Source of the DNA: Spirochaetota bacterium
GTDB lineage: Bacteria; Spirochaetota; Brachyspiria; Brachyspirales; JACRPF01
Reading direction: 5' to 3'
Assembly: GCA_038043445.1 (NCBI GenBank)
Contig: JBBTBY010000003.1
Coordinates: 36,601-100,600 of the forward strand
DNA: 64,000 nt
This document shows, one piece after another, positions 33,102-41,645 of this stretch. Both the position numbers and the translations under genes were made by a program. The notes beneath the pieces were generated by a model. The model was not told where the DNA came from. It searched no databases and was given only the letters and a program-made list of their open reading frames with translations. Position 1 is the stretch's first letter; every line of letters starts with the position of its first letter.

Positions 33102-34412
33102 ATGAAGCAATATCACATCTGCCGTGTATTCAATGAAAAACGCCGGTTCTTTCCGGACGAACTTCAGTACCATGTGAACCTCGGACGAAAAACGTTCCTC
33201 ATTTATCTTCCGCGCGACGTCGAGATGCAGGAGATATTCGTCGCCGCCGACTATTTCCTCAAATACGATGCGGCGCTCTGCATACACGACCTCACCTTTC
33301 TCCATGCGACGAACGACATCAATGTCGGGCGCAATCTGCAGAAGATATTCATCTTCCTCCAGCGCGGCGTGAAGGTGGAAAGCCTGTCGTACCATTTCGG
33401 TTCGCTCTACGGTTTCGGCCGCGAAATATCGGAGATGAGCGTTGAGGAGCATATTCGCCTGCGGCTCGACCCGAAGAACGAGAAGGAGCGCTTCCTCTGC
33501 GCGGCGTACGACCGCTCGCTCTACAAGGACGGCATCGAGACGCTCTTCGAGTATATGTTCAATATCTCGCAGTTCTGCTATCAACACAAGATAAAGCTCC
33601 TCATCAAGAACCTCGCGCTCGATTACATCTACGTGACGAAGAAATACACCGATCATTTCCGCGCCATGGGCTATGTCCGGGAGGACGCATCGGGTCCTTC
33701 TTCCGAGCTCGGGCTTATCCCGAAGATAATCGAGAAGGGGGAATTCCCCCGCGCGTCCAAGGAGATGCGGCTTATCGCCGAGACGTTCGATATCGGCATT
33801 GCGCTCGACATGGAACATCTTCTGTTCCAGACGATACTTTCGCGGCACTACAATGTAGAGAACAAGGAGTTCATGAAGCAGTGGGATGTGAAGCTCACCC
33901 CCGAAGATGAGAAGATGCTCATCAAGTACGGGTTCACGGTGAAGGCGGGCGTGCCCATCATCTATGAGCGAGCGCTCGATTTCATCGATGAGGTCCTCGC
34001 GCTCAAGGACGCCGTGTTCATCGCGCACCTGGCGGGGAGCGTGGGCCCCATATTCCTCGATAAGCCGGACATCTCCCGCGCACAGATGACCGATGATGCG
34101 CTCTTAGGCATCCTCGAACCGGCCGATGTCCCGTACGCGCGGCGCGGTAAGGCGCAGCTCCCCGCATATGAAGGCATCGTCGATGCGCGGCACACATCCG
34201 GCGACGGCGACCTTTCGTACACACGGCTCTTCAAGCACCCGCGGTCCATCGAGGTGTGGAAGGAGATGTTCGTCGATATGTTCTCAAGCTCGCTCGTATC
34301 GCTCAAGGAGATCGAGGTCGCGCGCGTGGTGACGAAGATGAAGGAATACAACGAGAACGCCACCGCGATGTTCCAGATGTTCAAATTCCTCGCGGATAAG
34401 TTCATAGATTAA
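33102..34412 (+). CDS. Hypothetical protein, probable xylose-isomerase-like TIM barrel
   Basis: A 436-residue soluble protein of no named family I recognise. Three strands have the look of the xylose isomerase/endonuclease IV barrel: LLIKNLALDYIY (about residues 165-176), IGIALDMEHLLF (about 232-243, acidic and His residues at a strand end) and AVFIAHLAGSVGP (about 305-317). The C-terminal 80 residues are helical. It starts 10 nt after pspC without a strong ribosome binding site, so coupling with that gene is likely. It could be a sugar isomerase-like or metal-dependent enzyme, but this is inference from motif likeness. Confidence 0.6.
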   Translation: MKQYHICRVFNEKRRFFPDELQYHVNLGRKTFLIYLPRDVEMQEIFVAADYFLKYDAALCIHDLTFLHATNDINVGRNLQKIFIFLQRGVKVESLSYHFGSLYGFGREISEMSVEEHIRLRLDPKNEKERFLCAAYDRSLYKDGIETLFEYMFNISQFCYQHKIKLLIKNLALDYIYVTKKYTDHFRAMGYVREDASGPSSELGLIPKIIEKGEFPRASKEMRLIAETFDIGIALDMEHLLFQTILSRHYNVENKEFMKQWDVKLTPEDEKMLIKYGFTVKAGVPIIYERALDFIDEVLALKDAVFIAHLAGSVGPIFLDKPDISRAQMTDDALLGILEPADVPYARRGKAQLPAYEGIVDARHTSGDGDLSYTRLFKHPRSIEVWKEMFVDMFSSSLVSLKEIEVARVVTKMKEYNENATAMFQMFKFLADKFID

Positions 34413-34564
34413 ATCGGAAGACGGCTTTCCGCCGCGGGGATGAGAAATCAGATCTACGGCTTCTATGGAGATTCCAATACCATCGTTGGGGATTTCGGGA
34501 TGAAGCCGTATACGGCGAAACCCGGCAGGACAAAAAAAGCCTCCGCCGTAAAGTAAGGGAAAGG

Positions 34565-34612
34565 CGCAACGGTGAAGTAGAGCTTTGCCGTTGCGATTTT
34601 CTATTTCTGCGT
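34565..34612 (+). terminator. Probable terminator
   Basis: Arms CGCAACGG and CCGTTGCG with a loop of about 17 nt, followed by ATTTTCTATTTCT. It ends the pspC/TIM-barrel transcript. The rest of 34413-34789 contains a GC-rich stretch of unclear nature (with short pairings such as GCCGTATACGGC) but no gene. Confidence 0.55.
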
Positions 34613-34789
34613 GTTGTTAAATAAGCCAATTTGGCTTATAGTGTAGTCAACAGAAAATGAGAGAATCAGATGGAACGTGACCAAAAGTTATTTGAGCTAT
34701 TATGAATTCATCGAACTAAAGGAATACCACGTGGCGGAAAAAAGTTGCAGGCAAATAACGCAGAAGACAAACGCGTTTGAAAAAATCAT

Positions 34790-34867
34790 AATTCGTGTAA
34801 ATTGGTGCAATTCGTGTCAAAAATATTTTAAGAAGATAGACACGAATTGCACGGATTTTCACGAATT
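34790..34867. repeat. CACGAATT inverted repeat before the GxxExxY gene
   Basis: Left arm 34790-34818 contains AATTCGTG twice; right arm 34839-34867 contains CACGAATT twice, giving a near-perfect 29-bp stem around a 20-nt AT-rich loop. It stands 14 nt before the GxxExxY start codon. Similar inverted repeats often accompany GxxExxY genes, to my knowledge. Confidence 0.8.
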
Positions 34868-34881
34868 GAGAGAAGAAAACT

Positions 34882-35253
34882 ATGGAACTGTTATTCAAAG
34901 ATGAATCCTACACGATAGTCGGTATATGCATGGAAGTACATCGGATTCTCGGCGAAGGATTTAATGAAATTATCTATAAAGACGCGCTTGAGTATGAATT
35001 TAAGCAAAACGGGGTTTCATTCGAACGGGAACGCCGCTACACCATCCAATATAAAGACACGGTGTTGCCGCACGATTATATAGCTGATTTTTCAGTGTAT
35101 AATACCGTCCTTCTTGAAATAAAGGCTATTGAATGCTTGACAAAAAGCCATGCGAAACAGTGTCTGAACTATCTTGCTGCCGAAAAATTGCGGTTGGCTT
35201 TGCTTATCAATTTTGGTGAAGATTCGTTGAAATACCAGAGAGTAGTCTTATGA
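34882..35253 (+). CDS. GxxExxY protein
   Basis: A 123-residue protein of the GxxExxY family (TIGR04256 type), whose signature appears here as GEGFNEIIYKDAL near residue 28. The fold resembles PD-(D/E)xK nucleases: ERRYTIQYKD, then DYIADFSVYNTVLLEIKAIE, where D...EIK matches the catalytic pattern, then QCLNYLAAEKLRLALLINFG. Biological role is unsettled. The gene is AT-rich, headed by a long inverted repeat, and its stop overlaps the next ATG. This looks like an inserted unit ahead of the glycosyltransferase gene. Confidence 0.85.
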   Translation: MELLFKDESYTIVGICMEVHRILGEGFNEIIYKDALEYEFKQNGVSFERERRYTIQYKDTVLPHDYIADFSVYNTVLLEIKAIECLTKSHAKQCLNYLAAEKLRLALLINFGEDSLKYQRVVL

Positions 35254-36347
35254 AGCAGAAGAAAGGCGCGATTGACATGCGCTCCGCCCCACATTCCGGC
35301 ATGCAAATCCTTGTTATAAAACAGACATCGCTCGGCGATGTGCTCCACGCGAGTGCGTTCATCCGGGCGGTGAAGAAACATATGCCCGATGCGAACATCG
35401 ACGTCGTCGTCGACAAGCGGGCGGCGCCGATACTCGCCGATAATCCGTACATCAGGAAGCTATACATCGTGGATGTATACCGCTGGGAGCGCGAGGCGTT
35501 CTCGTCCATCGCCGGTCTTTTGCGTGTCATCCGCGATATCGTTCGATCGATACGGATGGTGCGCGCGAAGCGCTACGATGCCGCGTTCGATCTGCAGGGG
35601 CTTTTTCGCAGCGTCATATTCCTCTACGCGTCGCGCGCGCGTGCGAAATTCGCCAAGGGGCGCTGGCTCGGCGTGCCGCATCTCTTCTATCGCGATATAC
35701 ATGCCGTCGAAGGGCTTCTGCAATTCCTCTCGTTCATCGATGTCCCCGATGACGGCGTGGCGCTCGATATATTCCTTCCGAAAGACATCCGCCGTCGCAC
35801 GGAGAGGGCGCTTGCCTCGCACAGGATGACGCTCCCGAGGTCGTATCTCGTCTATGCGCCGTATTCACGCTGGCAGACGAAGGATATGCCGATGGAAAAA
35901 AGCGATGAGCTGCTTGATGCGCTCGCAAAAAAATTCCATCTGCCGATACTGGTGTGCGCGACCGCGGACTATGCCGATGCATGCCGTACGCTCGCATCGA
36001 GGCATGCGCGTGTCATGCCGCTCGCCGGCGTGCTTTCGCTCACTGAGCTCAATTATGTGCTGTCACAGGCGAAGGGAATGATAAGCGTTGACAGCTATCC
36101 TATGCATGCGGCAGCCGCGTTCGATATCCCCCTTGTTGCTGTTTTCGGGCCGACAAGCGAGAAGCGCATCGGTCCGCGATCGAGGCGTTCCGCCGTCATT
36201 CGGGCGGAGGGTATCGACTGTGCGCGCTGCTATAAGCGCCGCTGTCCGAAGGCGCATGAATGCATGATGACCATAGATGCTGCGCATGCGGTGAACGTAC
36301 TGGCGAAATGCGTTCGGCTGCCCCGCGCGAGACCCCAGCGCAAATGA
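35250..36347 (+). CDS. GT9-family glycosyltransferase (heptosyltransferase-like)
   Basis: A 365-residue GT-B enzyme of family 9, which transfers heptose or related sugars to lipopolysaccharide core. The family N-terminus is MQILVIKQTSLGDVLHASAF (from residue 18), with the Asp of SLGDVLH as the presumed base; the nucleotide-sugar end has PLAGVLSLTELNYVLSQAKG, ISVDSYPMHAAAAFDIPLVA and FGPTSEKRIGPRS. A Cys pair (CARCYKRRCP) near residue 325 is common in this family. The start at 35250 overlaps the GxxExxY stop; ATGs at 35277 and 35301 are alternatives, the last fitting the family best. It points to a diderm surface polysaccharide. Confidence 0.85.
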   Translation: MKQKKGAIDMRSAPHSGMQILVIKQTSLGDVLHASAFIRAVKKHMPDANIDVVVDKRAAPILADNPYIRKLYIVDVYRWEREAFSSIAGLLRVIRDIVRSIRMVRAKRYDAAFDLQGLFRSVIFLYASRARAKFAKGRWLGVPHLFYRDIHAVEGLLQFLSFIDVPDDGVALDIFLPKDIRRRTERALASHRMTLPRSYLVYAPYSRWQTKDMPMEKSDELLDALAKKFHLPILVCATADYADACRTLASRHARVMPLAGVLSLTELNYVLSQAKGMISVDSYPMHAAAAFDIPLVAVFGPTSEKRIGPRSRRSAVIRAEGIDCARCYKRRCPKAHECMMTIDAAHAVNVLAKCVRLPRARPQRK

Positions 36348-37351
36348 AAGCATCGATGAGCGGTATGCGATCGAGGCTCTCCGGAGCGAAACGCGCCCTC
36401 GCGATCATCTGGCTGACGATGCTCCGCCTCAGCGGCGAACAATTCATACTTGCGGTCATTCCCGATCCGCAGCACGAGGTGTGCGTCGGGCCGGCCGGTG
36501 ATCCGGTGATGTTCACAAGCCAGATGCAATGGATAGCAGATAATAGTCGCGCAAGTAATATCGCGTTCGTTATTTCTGTCGGGGACAATGTGCATTACGA
36601 TCCGCCGGACCACTATATGTGGACCTTCGCGAGCAACGGATATCGGTTACTGGAGAACGCCGGCGTGCCCTTCGCGCTTGTCGTCGGCAATCACGATACG
36701 CACGCGGTCAGGACGAACAGTGCGGGCATGCGCGATCCGGAAAATACGGCAACACTGCTTCGCGAAACCCCCGAGTTCAACGCCTATTTTCCGGCAAGCC
36801 GGTTCACCGCGCAAAAGGGGCGTTTCGAGAGCGGTAAAAGCGATAATGCGTACTACACGTTCGCTGCCGGCGGCTGCAAATGGATGGTGATAGTCCTTGA
36901 GCTCTGGGCGCGTCAGATCGCCGTCGATTGGGCGAAATCGGTACTTGCCGACCCCGCCTATGCCGATCACAATGTCATTATCGCCACACATTCCCATCTC
37001 ACCAGCAAGGGGGTGATAGAGCAGCACCCGCCCTACGGGGATCTGAGCCCGCAGAGCGTTTTTGACCAGCTGATAACACGGTATCCGAACGTGCGCTTCG
37101 TGTTTTCCGGCCATGTCGGAAAATCGGCATGGCGCGATGACCGCGGGGTGAACGGCAATCATATCTATCAGATTCTCACCGATTATCAGGAAGAAAAAAA
37201 GGGCAATGGATGGATGCGTCTCATTGCGATCGATACGTCAGCAGGTATTGTTTCGGCATGGGTATATTCGCCGTATGTCAACAAAGCACGGGATGATGCT
37301 TCGCGGTTCATGTTCACCGGGGCATCGTTCATACCGCCGAACGGGCATTGA
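36344..37351 (+). CDS. Secreted or membrane-linked calcineurin-like phosphoesterase
   Basis: A 335-residue metallophosphoesterase. Metal-binding motifs are all present: IPDPQH (D-x-H-like), SVGDNVH (GDxxx), VVGNHDTH (GNHD/E), IATHSHLTS and VFSGHVGKS (GHxx). The N-terminus (AKRALAIIWLTMLRLSG) is a hydrophobic segment that could be an uncleaved anchor or signal. It starts 4 nt inside the end of the glycosyltransferase gene. Family members hydrolyse phosphomonoesters or diesters; the substrate here is unknown, and lipid or nucleotide phosphates outside the cytoplasm are possible. Confidence 0.8.
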   Translation: MKASMSGMRSRLSGAKRALAIIWLTMLRLSGEQFILAVIPDPQHEVCVGPAGDPVMFTSQMQWIADNSRASNIAFVISVGDNVHYDPPDHYMWTFASNGYRLLENAGVPFALVVGNHDTHAVRTNSAGMRDPENTATLLRETPEFNAYFPASRFTAQKGRFESGKSDNAYYTFAAGGCKWMVIVLELWARQIAVDWAKSVLADPAYADHNVIIATHSHLTSKGVIEQHPPYGDLSPQSVFDQLITRYPNVRFVFSGHVGKSAWRDDRGVNGNHIYQILTDYQEEKKGNGWMRLIAIDTSAGIVSAWVYSPYVNKARDDASRFMFTGASFIPPNGH

Positions 37352-37390
37352 TCGCATCGGTTCGCGCCAGCCATTGTCTTGTCATTTGCC

Positions 37391-37427
37391 GATCGTTGTC
37401 GTATACTGAACGTATGCGACAACGATC
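37391..37427. promoter_or_regulatory. Inverted repeat spanning a TATACT box before the PPC gene
   Basis: Arms GATCGTTGTCG (37391-37401) and CGACAACGATC (37417-37427) enclose TATACT at 37402-37407. A regulator bound here would cover the -10 region; alternatively the start of the transcript folds into the right arm. The GTG of the PPC gene is 98 nt downstream. Confidence 0.5.
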
Positions 37428-37524
37428 TATTCTGAACACAGCCAACTGCCGATCCTCGAAAGCATATCGGGGAAACTTTCACAGCGTTCAGGCGTCAAAC
37501 TCAAAGGCTCATCGGGAGGAAACC

Positions 37525-39981
37525 GTGCGTAACATCATTCTATTGTCGTTCCTCATGTGCACACTGGCGTTCGCGCAGCGTCCGCATGCGGGATATGTCT
37601 TCCCCGCCGGCGTCAGACAGGGGGAAACGGCAACGCTCCTTGTCGGCGGTCAATTCCTCGAGGGGACCACCAATGTCATCCTTACCGGTACGCCGATCAC
37701 GGCGCAGATAACCTCGTTCAGCAAGGACCTCGACAGGAAGGAATTGAACGCGCTCAACAATAGGCGCCAGTACCTCGAGGCGAAGATCCCCAAGGCTTCC
37801 GAGCAGGAAAAACCGGCGCTTGAGAAGCAGCTTGCCCGCGTCATGCAGATATTGGCGTATCGGGAAAAAATGCCGCAAGAACATGACATGATGATGTATA
37901 TGAAGGACATCGAGAAAAAGAAGCAGCCCAATGCGCAATTGACGGAGCTCGTTCGTCTTGAGCTCACCGTTCCCGCCGATGCGCCGCTGGGCAGGCATGA
38001 GCTTCGGCTTGTCACGCCGCGCGGCGTCACCGAACCCATTGCGTTCGAGGTGGGACGTATCGCAGAGATAAAAGAGCGCGAACCCAACGATGATAATGCC
38101 GATGCAGTGCCGGTGCCGTCATTCCCCGCAGAGCTCAATGGGCAGATACTGCCGGGGGAGGTCGATCGATACAAGTTCTCCGCCCGCAAGGGGCAGCGGC
38201 TCGTATTCTCGGTAGAGGCGCGATCGCTCATACCGTATCTCGCCGATGCCGTCCCCGGCTGGTTCCAGGCGGTGCTGACCGTGTTCAATGCGAAGGGGAA
38301 AGAGCTCGCGTATGCCGATGATTTTCTCGGCAACCCCGATCCGGTGCTCCCGTTCACGGTACCCGATGACGGCGACTACTATCTTGAGATACGGGATTCC
38401 ATATACCGCGGACGCGATGATTTCGTCTACCGCATCAGTGCGGGTGAATTGCCGTTCGTGGCGGCCGTATTCCCGCTCGGCGGCCAGCACGAGAAGGAGA
38501 CGAAGGTGTCCCTGTCGGGATATAATCTTGCCGCGAGGGAATTCTCCGTTGTCCCGAAAGCGGGAAGCGATATACTTCCCGTACGCGTTCCCGATGCAGA
38601 GAACACGTTCCTGTTCCTTGCCGACGATCTCCCGTCAGTGTTCGACGCCGGCAGCAATAATACGACCGCGAGCGCACAGCGCATCGTGTTCCCTTCGGCG
38701 GTCAACGGGCGCATCGAGAGTGCCGGCGATGTCGATGTGTTCTCGTTCTCGGGAAAGGCCGGCAGCCGCATCGTCGCGGAAGTGTACGCCCGCCGTCTCG
38801 GCTCGCCGCTCGATTCGGCCCTGCGCCTCACCGATGCGAAGGGTGCGACGATAATGACCAATGACGACTTCTACGACCGATCGTCGGGACTTACCACGCA
38901 TCATGCGGACTCGTATTTCGCGGCGACATTGCCTGCGAACGGCACCTATTATCTGTCCCTGCGCGATACACAGAGCAAGGGCGGTGAGTATTACTCGTAT
39001 CGCCTGAGGTTCCGTGAGCCCAAGCCGGATTTCAAGCTTCGTGTGGCGCCGTCAAGCGTTCATATTTCGCGCGGGGGTACGGCAATGCTCACTGCCTACG
39101 TGCAGCGTATCGACAACTTCACCGGCGATATCGTGCTTTCGCTCGATGATCCCCCGGAAGGGATAGCCTTCCAGAACGCGACGCTTTCCGGCACCAATGA
39201 ATCGGTGAAGCTGACCGTGCGAACGAGCTCGAAGATGAACGCGGGGCGATTTGCGCTCTCCATCGCGGGGACGTCGGGCGGTCCGCAGAAGGTGCTCGCA
39301 TTGCCGGCGGAGGATATGATGCAGGCGTTCGCGTACCGGCATCTCGTGCCTGCCGAGGAGCTCATCATCACTGTCGATGAGAGATCGAAGAGCGCGGACC
39401 TGAACCCGAAAAGCGTTGAGAACCTGAAGGCCGCGATAAAGCTTGTCGGGGAATTCGCCGCTCAGGCTGCGGGTATGCAGCCCGGAAGCGATGATGCGTT
39501 CGTCGCGGCATACGCCGCCGAGCGTTTGGCGGGTTTTGAACGTATACGCACCGCCGCCGCAGGCGCCGAAAAGGAAAAAGTAAAGACCGTCATCGCACAG
39601 AACGTCGCGGCCATCACCAACATACTTTCGATGCATCTGCTCCCGAACCAGGCGGACAAGGCGCGTGTCGTGCTCGGTCCGCTCTTCGGCGAACTTGACC
39701 GCGAGGTGCTCTCGCTCCTCGACGCGGGTGTACCGCAGGGAAAGGTCATCGAGACGATACCGATACTCTCCGACTATGCGCGATCGCTCAATGAAGAGGT
39801 ATACGCAAAAGCGTTCACCGGGAAGACCGCGCGTTCGGATATGGCGGCGAAAGTGAACACGCTCCGCGAGTATGCCGCGAAACGGATGGCGCCTATCATC
39901 GGCGACGGCGCCGCATCGTCGTGGGCGGAGCAGGTGCCGCTTGCGCTCGTCGGCGGCGGTGAGAAGCCGAAAAAGAAGTAG
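37525..39981 (+). CDS. Secreted protein with two PPC (pre-peptidase C-terminal) domains
   Basis: An 818-residue exported protein. The GTG at 37525 is chosen because GGGAGG precedes it and it gives a clean signal peptide (VRNIILLSFLMCTLAFAQ). Next comes a segment HAGYVFPAGVRQGETATLLV typical of large Planctomycetes-type secreted proteins, and a charged coiled-coil stretch. PPC domains lie at about residues 165-285 (REPNDDNADAVPVPSF ... DGDYYLEIRDSIYRGRDDFV) and 360-495 (FDAGSNNTTASAQRIV ... NGTYYLSLRDTQSKGGEYY). The last 300 residues are helical with a Lys-rich tail. No catalytic domain is recognised; probably an envelope or matrix protein. Confidence 0.8.
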   Translation: MRNIILLSFLMCTLAFAQRPHAGYVFPAGVRQGETATLLVGGQFLEGTTNVILTGTPITAQITSFSKDLDRKELNALNNRRQYLEAKIPKASEQEKPALEKQLARVMQILAYREKMPQEHDMMMYMKDIEKKKQPNAQLTELVRLELTVPADAPLGRHELRLVTPRGVTEPIAFEVGRIAEIKEREPNDDNADAVPVPSFPAELNGQILPGEVDRYKFSARKGQRLVFSVEARSLIPYLADAVPGWFQAVLTVFNAKGKELAYADDFLGNPDPVLPFTVPDDGDYYLEIRDSIYRGRDDFVYRISAGELPFVAAVFPLGGQHEKETKVSLSGYNLAAREFSVVPKAGSDILPVRVPDAENTFLFLADDLPSVFDAGSNNTTASAQRIVFPSAVNGRIESAGDVDVFSFSGKAGSRIVAEVYARRLGSPLDSALRLTDAKGATIMTNDDFYDRSSGLTTHHADSYFAATLPANGTYYLSLRDTQSKGGEYYSYRLRFREPKPDFKLRVAPSSVHISRGGTAMLTAYVQRIDNFTGDIVLSLDDPPEGIAFQNATLSGTNESVKLTVRTSSKMNAGRFALSIAGTSGGPQKVLALPAEDMMQAFAYRHLVPAEELIITVDERSKSADLNPKSVENLKAAIKLVGEFAAQAAGMQPGSDDAFVAAYAAERLAGFERIRTAAAGAEKEKVKTVIAQNVAAITNILSMHLLPNQADKARVVLGPLFGELDREVLSLLDAGVPQGKVIETIPILSDYARSLNEEVYAKAFTGKTARSDMAAKVNTLREYAAKRMAPIIGDGAASSWAEQVPLALVGGGEKPKKK

Positions 39982-39990
39982 CCGGATTTC

Positions 39991-40018
39991 TTGACAAAAT
40001 CGGCATGCGCCCTATACT
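39991..40018 (+). promoter_or_regulatory. Promoter of the alanine racemase gene, leaderless layout
   Basis: TTGACA (39991-39996), 16-nt spacer, TATACT (40013-40018). The ATG at 40027 is only 8 nt beyond the -10 box, so the expected transcript start is at or next to the start codon. Confidence 0.7.
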
Positions 40019-40026
40019 CATGCACC

Positions 40027-41175
40027 ATGACCGCTCTCTCATTGATACGTTCTGGCCGAAGGCCGACATGGGCGCAAAGCGATCTTTCCGCTCTCGCGCA
40101 CAATATACGCATTATTAGACGACATGCGCCGGGTGCAGAATATCTTCTCCCGGTGAAGGCCGATGCGTACGGCCACGGCATGGAAGCGGTCACGAAGACG
40201 GCGATGATGAGCGGTGTCCGGTATTTCGGGATCGCATCGACCGATGAGGGGATGTTCCTCCGTGCACAGGGGATCCGTGCGAACCTCGTGATCCTTGGAT
40301 TGAGCTTCATCGAACAGATTCCGGCGATAGTGCGCTATGACCTGATACCCGCTGTTGCCGATGCTCATTTCATCGATGCGCTTGACCGCGCGGCGAAGAA
40401 GCGCGGTAAGAGGATACGCGTTCATATCAAGATCGATACCGGCATGGGCCGCGTCGGGGTCTCGGAAAAGGACGCCCTTTCGCTTATCCTGCACGCCGCG
40501 GGGAAAAGGAACATTATCATCGAAGGGGTGTTCACGCATTTCCCGTCATCCGACGACGATAGAAAATTCTCGCGCGGGCAGCTTTCCCGCTTTCAGGCGA
40601 TAGTCGATGCGTGCGCATCGCGGGGCGTACGTCCGCGATTCATCCATGCGGCGAATTCCGCGGCGGTGCTCTCGCTCCCCGAAAGCCATCTCTCGATGAT
40701 ACGCCCGGGGCTTATCAGTTACGGGTATGCCCAGTCAAAGGGGCTTGCTGCCGTACTCCCCCTGAGACCGGTATTGTCATTGAAGAGCAGGATAATTTTC
40801 GTCAAGACGATAGAACGCGGCATGTCGGTGAGCTATGGGCGTACCTTCATCGCGAAGAAGCGCATGCAGGTGGCAACCGTTCCCATCGGCTATGAGGACG
40901 GGATAAGCCGCGCCTTCTCGAACAATATGGAAATGCTCGTGCATGGAGCGCGCGTGCCGCTCATCGGGCGAGTGTCGATGGACCAATGCATGCTCGATGT
41001 CACGCCGCTTCACGCGGCTGGAAAAGTCGCGCGGGTAAGCGACGAGGTCGTCATTATCGGCAGCCAGGGGCGGGAACGTATCGGCGTGGAAGAACTTGCT
41101 TCGCGCATACATACCATTCCGTATGAGATAACGTGCATGCTTTCCGAGCGCGTACCGCTCATTTATCGTTCATAG
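40027..41175 (+). CDS. alr: Alanine racemase
   Basis: A 382-residue fold-III PLP enzyme making D-alanine for peptidoglycan. The PLP lysine is in PVKADAYGHGM (about residue 41), the helix HAANSAAVL and IRPGLISYGY bind phosphate and substrate, and the catalytic Tyr of the other face is in MSVSYGRTF. Further motifs are VPIGYEDGISR and MDQCMLDVT. Length is normal. The start at 40027 lacks a ribosome binding site but lies directly behind a strong promoter, implying a leaderless mRNA; ATG 39991 would lie within the promoter. Confidence 0.92.
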   Translation: MTALSLIRSGRRPTWAQSDLSALAHNIRIIRRHAPGAEYLLPVKADAYGHGMEAVTKTAMMSGVRYFGIASTDEGMFLRAQGIRANLVILGLSFIEQIPAIVRYDLIPAVADAHFIDALDRAAKKRGKRIRVHIKIDTGMGRVGVSEKDALSLILHAAGKRNIIIEGVFTHFPSSDDDRKFSRGQLSRFQAIVDACASRGVRPRFIHAANSAAVLSLPESHLSMIRPGLISYGYAQSKGLAAVLPLRPVLSLKSRIIFVKTIERGMSVSYGRTFIAKKRMQVATVPIGYEDGISRAFSNNMEMLVHGARVPLIGRVSMDQCMLDVTPLHAAGKVARVSDEVVIIGSQGRERIGVEELASRIHTIPYEITCMLSERVPLIYRS

Positions 41176-41231
41176 TCATTGCGGCGGTGTTCAAAGACCA
41201 TACGTTGTCGGCTTTTACTGCACGTTTCGTT

Positions 41232-41561
41232 TCAGATCGTGACCGCTGACCGCGCATTCCCCATCATGCCGACTATCTCTTTCATCGTGCTCACACGCCC
41301 CGCTTTGAGATCAGCTATTTTGTAGAATGAAACGCATGTTCCGCAGGCGGCGAGGTCGATGCCTGCGCGGGCGAGTATATCGAGCGCGTCGAGCACAGGC
41401 GATCCTTCGGCGAGGAGTTTCACGCCGGCATTATAGAAGACGATGGCGTTCGGCCTCGTTCCTGCAGAACAGAGCGTGCGGAGGAATGAGCCGGTCAGTT
41501 GCGCGCCGAGCGCGGCATCACCCTGTCCCATGGAATCCGAATTGATGATAACGAGGTCCAT
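41232..41561 (-). CDS. DsrE/YedF-like sulfurtransferase-family protein
   Basis: A 109-residue protein matching the C-terminal DsrE-like half of YedF, a protein linked with selenium metabolism and sulfur transfer. Features: VIINSDSMGQGDAALGAQL at the start, YNAGVKLLAEGSPVLDAL, and the conserved cysteine in AACGTCVSFYKI. The SirA/TusA half of YedF is missing. AAGGAG lies 8 nt before the ATG at 41561; an ATG at 41567 is too close to that site. It follows the fucosidase gene on the same strand. No selenium genes (selD) are nearby. Confidence 0.75.
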   Translation of the reverse strand: MDLVIINSDSMGQGDAALGAQLTGSFLRTLCSAGTRPNAIVFYNAGVKLLAEGSPVLDALDILARAGIDLAACGTCVSFYKIADLKAGRVSTMKEIVGMMGNARSAVTI

Positions 41562-41645
41562 TGTCATTGCTCCTTGTGATGCAGACTATACCGTATCCAT
41601 CGGCGAACGCAATATGAACAATGGCTGATTTTTCGCTCGGCCCCT

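Noticed and set aside
33066..34028. Minus-strand frame opposite the TIM-barrel-like gene
   Set aside because: Composition is a mirror of the plus-strand gene; no start signal.
34413..34560. Possible riboswitch or structured RNA after the TIM-barrel gene
   Set aside because: Some pairing exists but no known consensus is met, and it lies behind rather than before a gene.
34677..34904. Short plus-strand frame across the CACGAATT inverted repeat
   Set aside because: It reads through a non-coding repeat and overlaps the GxxExxY start; no ribosome binding site.
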